From NCBI GenBank assembly GCA_027422505.1, contig JAPQWV010000002.1, positions 30,668,501 to 30,732,500 on the forward strand: a stretch of 64,000 nucleotides of DNA, in the 5' to 3' direction. The notes beneath the pieces are model-generated. The model was given only the letters and a program-made list of their open reading frames with translations, did no database searches and was not told where the DNA came from. Numbering within the stretch: position 1 is the first letter of the stretch; the number at the start of each line of letters is the position of its first letter. The stretch is from Craterostigma plantagineum. Its lineage: Eukaryota; Streptophyta; Magnoliopsida; Lamiales; Linderniaceae. This document shows, piece by piece, positions 61,071 to 64,000 of this stretch. The translations under genes and the position numbers were made by a program.

Positions 61071-62903
61071 TCACTCAAAACGACCATTCACACGTCCATT
61101 ACTTTTACTCCTCCCACCGCCGCCGCCAACCACCGCAGACAACTCCTCCTCCGCCGCTGCCGCCGCCGAGTTGGCCGCCGCCTCCTCCCTGAACTTCCTA
61201 TATATATCACTCTTATAAAACTTCCTCGTCCTAACCACCAAAAGCATAGAAACCACCGCCCCAAAAACAGTGGCGCACGTAATAATAATAAACGCCAGCC
61301 TAAAGCAAACAGAGCCATGACACGTCAGCTCCTCGCCATGGGCCCGAGCCCGGCCCAAAGCCCGAAGCTGCCTCTCGGCCTCTCTATCGTACAAATGGCC
61401 CGTAATCCTAACGTTCAACACGTAAAGCCCGATAGGGCTCGCCACCGCCCCGAAATTGTAAAGCGTAGAATAGTATTTCAGCCCAAAAAGCTCGGAAATA
61501 ATCGCGAAGAGCAAAGGCCACTGCGCGCCGAAGCAGAAGCCGATTATTACAGAAGCGAAGTAAAGCCCGTTTGGGACGTCGAAGGCTATCAAGACGTGGC
61601 CCACGCAAGAGAGAACTAGGGTTAGGGTAAGCATTACGGGCCTCGGGAAATTGTACTTCTTCAGCAAGTGTTCTGACAAAAAGCCCGCGACGACTCTTCC
61701 CAAGTAGTTCCATATGCTTACTAAGGAGACGAAAGTGCTTATGCTCGTTTTTGGGTAGTTTAACGACTGCCCGATCTGCCCGAGGTTGTCTATGGCAGTT
61801 AGGGTTCCTCCCACCCCACAAATTGTCGCCGAGAATAATATCAACATGTCTACGCTGAATAGCGCTTGGAGGATCGTATAGTCTTCACCTCTATCGGGGG
61901 GTCGAAAAATGCTCTTAGGGTTCCAGCAAGAGATTTCCCGGCCGCCGCCGCCCTCCTCCGGCGGAGCTCCGGCGGCGGATTCCGGAGAAGGCGGCGGTGG
62001 CTTCTCCTTGACGACGTTTTCTAGGGTTTCTTGGGAAGGCGCGCTCGTTTCTAGGTCTTTTTTCTTCCTTCTTCTCATCGAGTAGAGCTCTTCTTTTACG
62101 ACCAAAGCGAAGGGCAAAAAGAGGAGAAAAACGACGACGATCGCAGCGCTCACGCCGTACTCGCCTCGATTAAAGCCTTTCTGCTTCTCGACGACGATGA
62201 TCATCAGTAAAAACCCAGCCAACCCCAGCGATATGTAGAGAAACCTGTAGAAAACTCTAAGTTCGTGGGGAATTTTAACGACCTTTAAAACCCTAATCGT
62301 CCTCAAAAACACCATCGAAATCGCGGCGGGCAGCCAACCTATGAGCAGAATCAAAGACTTAGGATCGTCGCCGTAAAACGCAGCGTAAATCTGCGTCAAA
62401 ATCGCCCCGCTCAGCCCCACGAAACCCTTCAAAAGCCCTAAAACAGCCCCTCGACTCTGAGGAAAGTTCTTAACCACGGTTACGAGCGAACCAGTGTTTG
62501 CAAACGACTGTGAGTTAGCCCCTATGCATATGTACAAACACATTTGCCAAACCCTAGGCCTCGAAATTTTCCTCGAAACTGCGAGCCATATCATTAAGTA
62601 GCCGAAGAAATTGAGCACTGCGCCTATGAAGAGAACAACCCAAGGTGGGGTTACCTCGTTTATTAGTCCCGAAAGTACCCCTACGTTCGAGCCGAGGTCC
62701 TTGAAGAAGCTTAGGAGGTTAAGGGTAGATTGGTCATAGCCTAGTGAGGTTTTGATTTGGCCCGAATAAAGCCCGAACATGTATGTGGCCCCTGCGGCTG
62801 CCATGATTAGGGTCGAGGCGAAGACTAAGAACCATCGCCCGGTTAAGACTTGGGTGAAGATGGCTCGAGCCGTTGGTGGCCATGAGCCATCGGCGGCTAC
62901 CAT
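61071..62903 (-). CDS. Nodulin-like / MFS transporter (NFD4-like)
   Basis: Single exon, 610 residues. The N-terminal Nodulin-like half (about 15-260) has [55 protein letters not shown] and [21 protein letters not shown] charged, Pro/Glu-rich loop (about 275-330, [20 protein letters not shown]) separates it from the MFS half. That half has [32 protein letters not shown] and [20 protein letters not shown]. The end has [16 protein letters not shown] and an Ala/Gly-rich tail. About 12 hydrophobic segments are visible. Relatives include Arabidopsis NFD4 and nodulin-like proteins; substrates are mostly unknown. The start at 62903 gives a normal length. Confidence 0.92.
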   Translation of the reverse strand: MVAADGSWPPTARAIFTQVLTGRWFLVFASTLIMAAAGATYMFGLYSGQIKTSLGYDQSTLNLLSFFKDLGSNVGVLSGLINEVTPPWVVLFIGAVLNFFGYLMIWLAVSRKISRPRVWQMCLYICIGANSQSFANTGSLVTVVKNFPQSRGAVLGLLKGFVGLSGAILTQIYAAFYGDDPKSLILLIGWLPAAISMVFLRTIRVLKVVKIPHELRVFYRFLYISLGLAGFLLMIIVVEKQKGFNRGEYGVSAAIVVVFLLFLPFALVVKEELYSMRRRKKKDLETSAPSQETLENVVKEKPPPPSPESAAGAPPEEGGGGREISCWNPKSIFRPPDRGEDYTILQALFSVDMLILFSATICGVGGTLTAIDNLGQIGQSLNYPKTSISTFVSLVSIWNYLGRVVAGFLSEHLLKKYNFPRPVMLTLTLVLSCVGHVLIAFDVPNGLYFASVIIGFCFGAQWPLLFAIISELFGLKYYSTLYNFGAVASPIGLYVLNVRITGHLYDREAERQLRALGRARAHGEELTCHGSVCFRLAFIIITCATVFGAVVSMLLVVRTRKFYKSDIYRKFREEAAANSAAAAAEEELSAVVGGGGGRSKSNGRVNGRFE

Positions 62904-64000
62904 TTTTTTTTATTACAAGTTGGTTTGAGTTCTTGGGAAGAGGGTGTCTTAGCGAGGCATTATGGGACTGTTATTACAAGGGATAAAGATATTGTATATA
63001 TATAGATAGATGGATAGATAGATAGATTAATGACATGTGCTTGAGATATATGATTTACGTGGGAACTTACGAAGGGAGATGGGACTTGGGGGAGTTGACT
63101 TGATGAGCTAAAAAGCTTGGTTCTTGGAAATTTGGGGTGAAAGGGACGGTTTTTTTTTGGTGTAATAAATGGTTGGTAATATTGATACTATGAGATGGAA
63201 TAATTGGGGAAGAACTTTCGAAGTAGGTTTCGGGTGGAGACTACGAAGTCAAATTTATGTTATCTTGCGGAATATATTTAATTTTCGAGGGGTATATATA
63301 ATTTATTTTTTTGATGATGAGCGTGTCCGTTGATTACTATATGTTGGTGCTTGATTGATTGTCATGTTTGTTTGCATTCCTATTTTGATTAAATCGATGA
63401 CAGCAATGGGATGTTGACCATTAATCTAAGGCAAGCCTACCTACTATGCCATGAGAAATGAATAAGCAATTGATCATTAAATCGGTTCACTTGTATGATT
63501 ATCTTAAGAAATGTAAAATAGTTAATTATAAACATTTCATCTCCATATTAATCAAGTTATTTTAATATCAAGTTTTAATCAATTTATTTTATTTCTGTCT
63601 CAAATGTTGCGTAATACATTCGTGCAACCATCGTATTGATTTGTTTTAATGATATTCGAGAAGAAAGCGACTCCCTAACAATTGTATTTGGGTTTCATCT
63701 CGTTTTAGTTGATATTCAAAGAGATGACGGAATAGCGTAGGGGAATATTCAATTGACCAGAAGTATCATCATTAGTAGATATATAACAAGCAAATAAATC
63801 GACGATGAGTATATTTTAACTCGTAGGTTGTATCTTCATGTTAGCTTTTAAATAACAATTCTAATTATCTAGATTCTTTAATTAAGCCTCACGGGACAAA
63901 CAGTCTTTGGTATGTCAATTTAAAACTAATTGTAACAAAAAGATAATCACAACTACGTGACATTTTTATATTTTTAAATTTTGCCCATTTATTTAATTAA
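62904..64000. other. Promoter side of the MFS gene, AT-rich end of window
   Basis: 1.1 kb without coding potential. On the minus strand CTATATATATACAAT lies at about 62990-63004, roughly 90-100 bp before the start, a possible TATA box. Next to it is a short GATA repeat (63003-63030, GATAGATGGATAGATAGATAG). Confidence 0.55.

Noticed and set aside
61317..61619. Plus-strand open frame in the MFS gene
   Set aside because: Antisense of a single long exon with normal family motifs on the minus strand.

Overview
The window is nuclear DNA of a flowering plant. All protein genes have plant-type GT-AG introns, most noncoding DNA is AT-rich, and small DNA transposons and microsatellites are frequent. 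Typical plant families are present: a CDPK-related kinase, a membrane-tethered NAC factor, a HD-Zip I factor, a class III peroxidase and a DUF1635 protein. I would guess a eudicot, perhaps an asterid, but the lineage is not established from the sequence alone. Exon boundaries were worked out by hand from splice signals, reading-frame continuity and remembered family conservation; no alignment was run.

Layout: the 3' part of a chloroplast rhodanese STR14 gene (+, 140-949) converges on 6-phosphogluconolactonase (-, 1409-2699). Next come a HD-Zip I factor (-, 3657-5115), a CDPK-related kinase of 11 exons (-, 6330-9864), and a young L1-type LINE with a 16-bp target duplication (11980-16705). A 20-exon MutS2 homologue (+, 17858-24242) is flanked by two inverted copies of one short element. 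It is followed by ribosomal protein P1 (+, 25381-26104), a Nudix-like protein (-, 26421-27890), a secreted class III peroxidase (-, 28384-30169), a transposon-dense stretch (30.5-32.2 kb), a plant-specific protein of unknown function (-, 32416-35962) and a NAC factor with a C-terminal membrane anchor (-, 37877-39993).

The second half holds a PIF/Harbinger-like element (40975-41856), ATG13 (+, 42907-44520) and a FAS1-domain protein (+, 45290-46030). Two nuclear genes for mitochondrial complex I subunits lie side by side: NDUFS6 (-, 46307-47508) and NDUFA12 (-, 48485-49848). A hAT-like element and a DUF1635 coiled-coil gene (-, 51615-52426) follow, then about 3 kb without genes. After that comes a tandem array (about 55.7-60.3 kb) of decayed papain-family cysteine protease 5' ends, which keep the I29 inhibitory propeptide but not the protease. 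The last gene is a single-exon Nodulin-like/MFS transporter (-, 61071-62903).

The genes are independent housekeeping, signalling and stress loci with no operon-like logic. The least ordinary features are the I29 propeptide array, a PGL whose peroxisomal SKL tail is extended by one residue, the inverted element pair around MutS2, a roughly 1.07-kb element with about 110-bp terminal inverted repeats, and the recent LINE.
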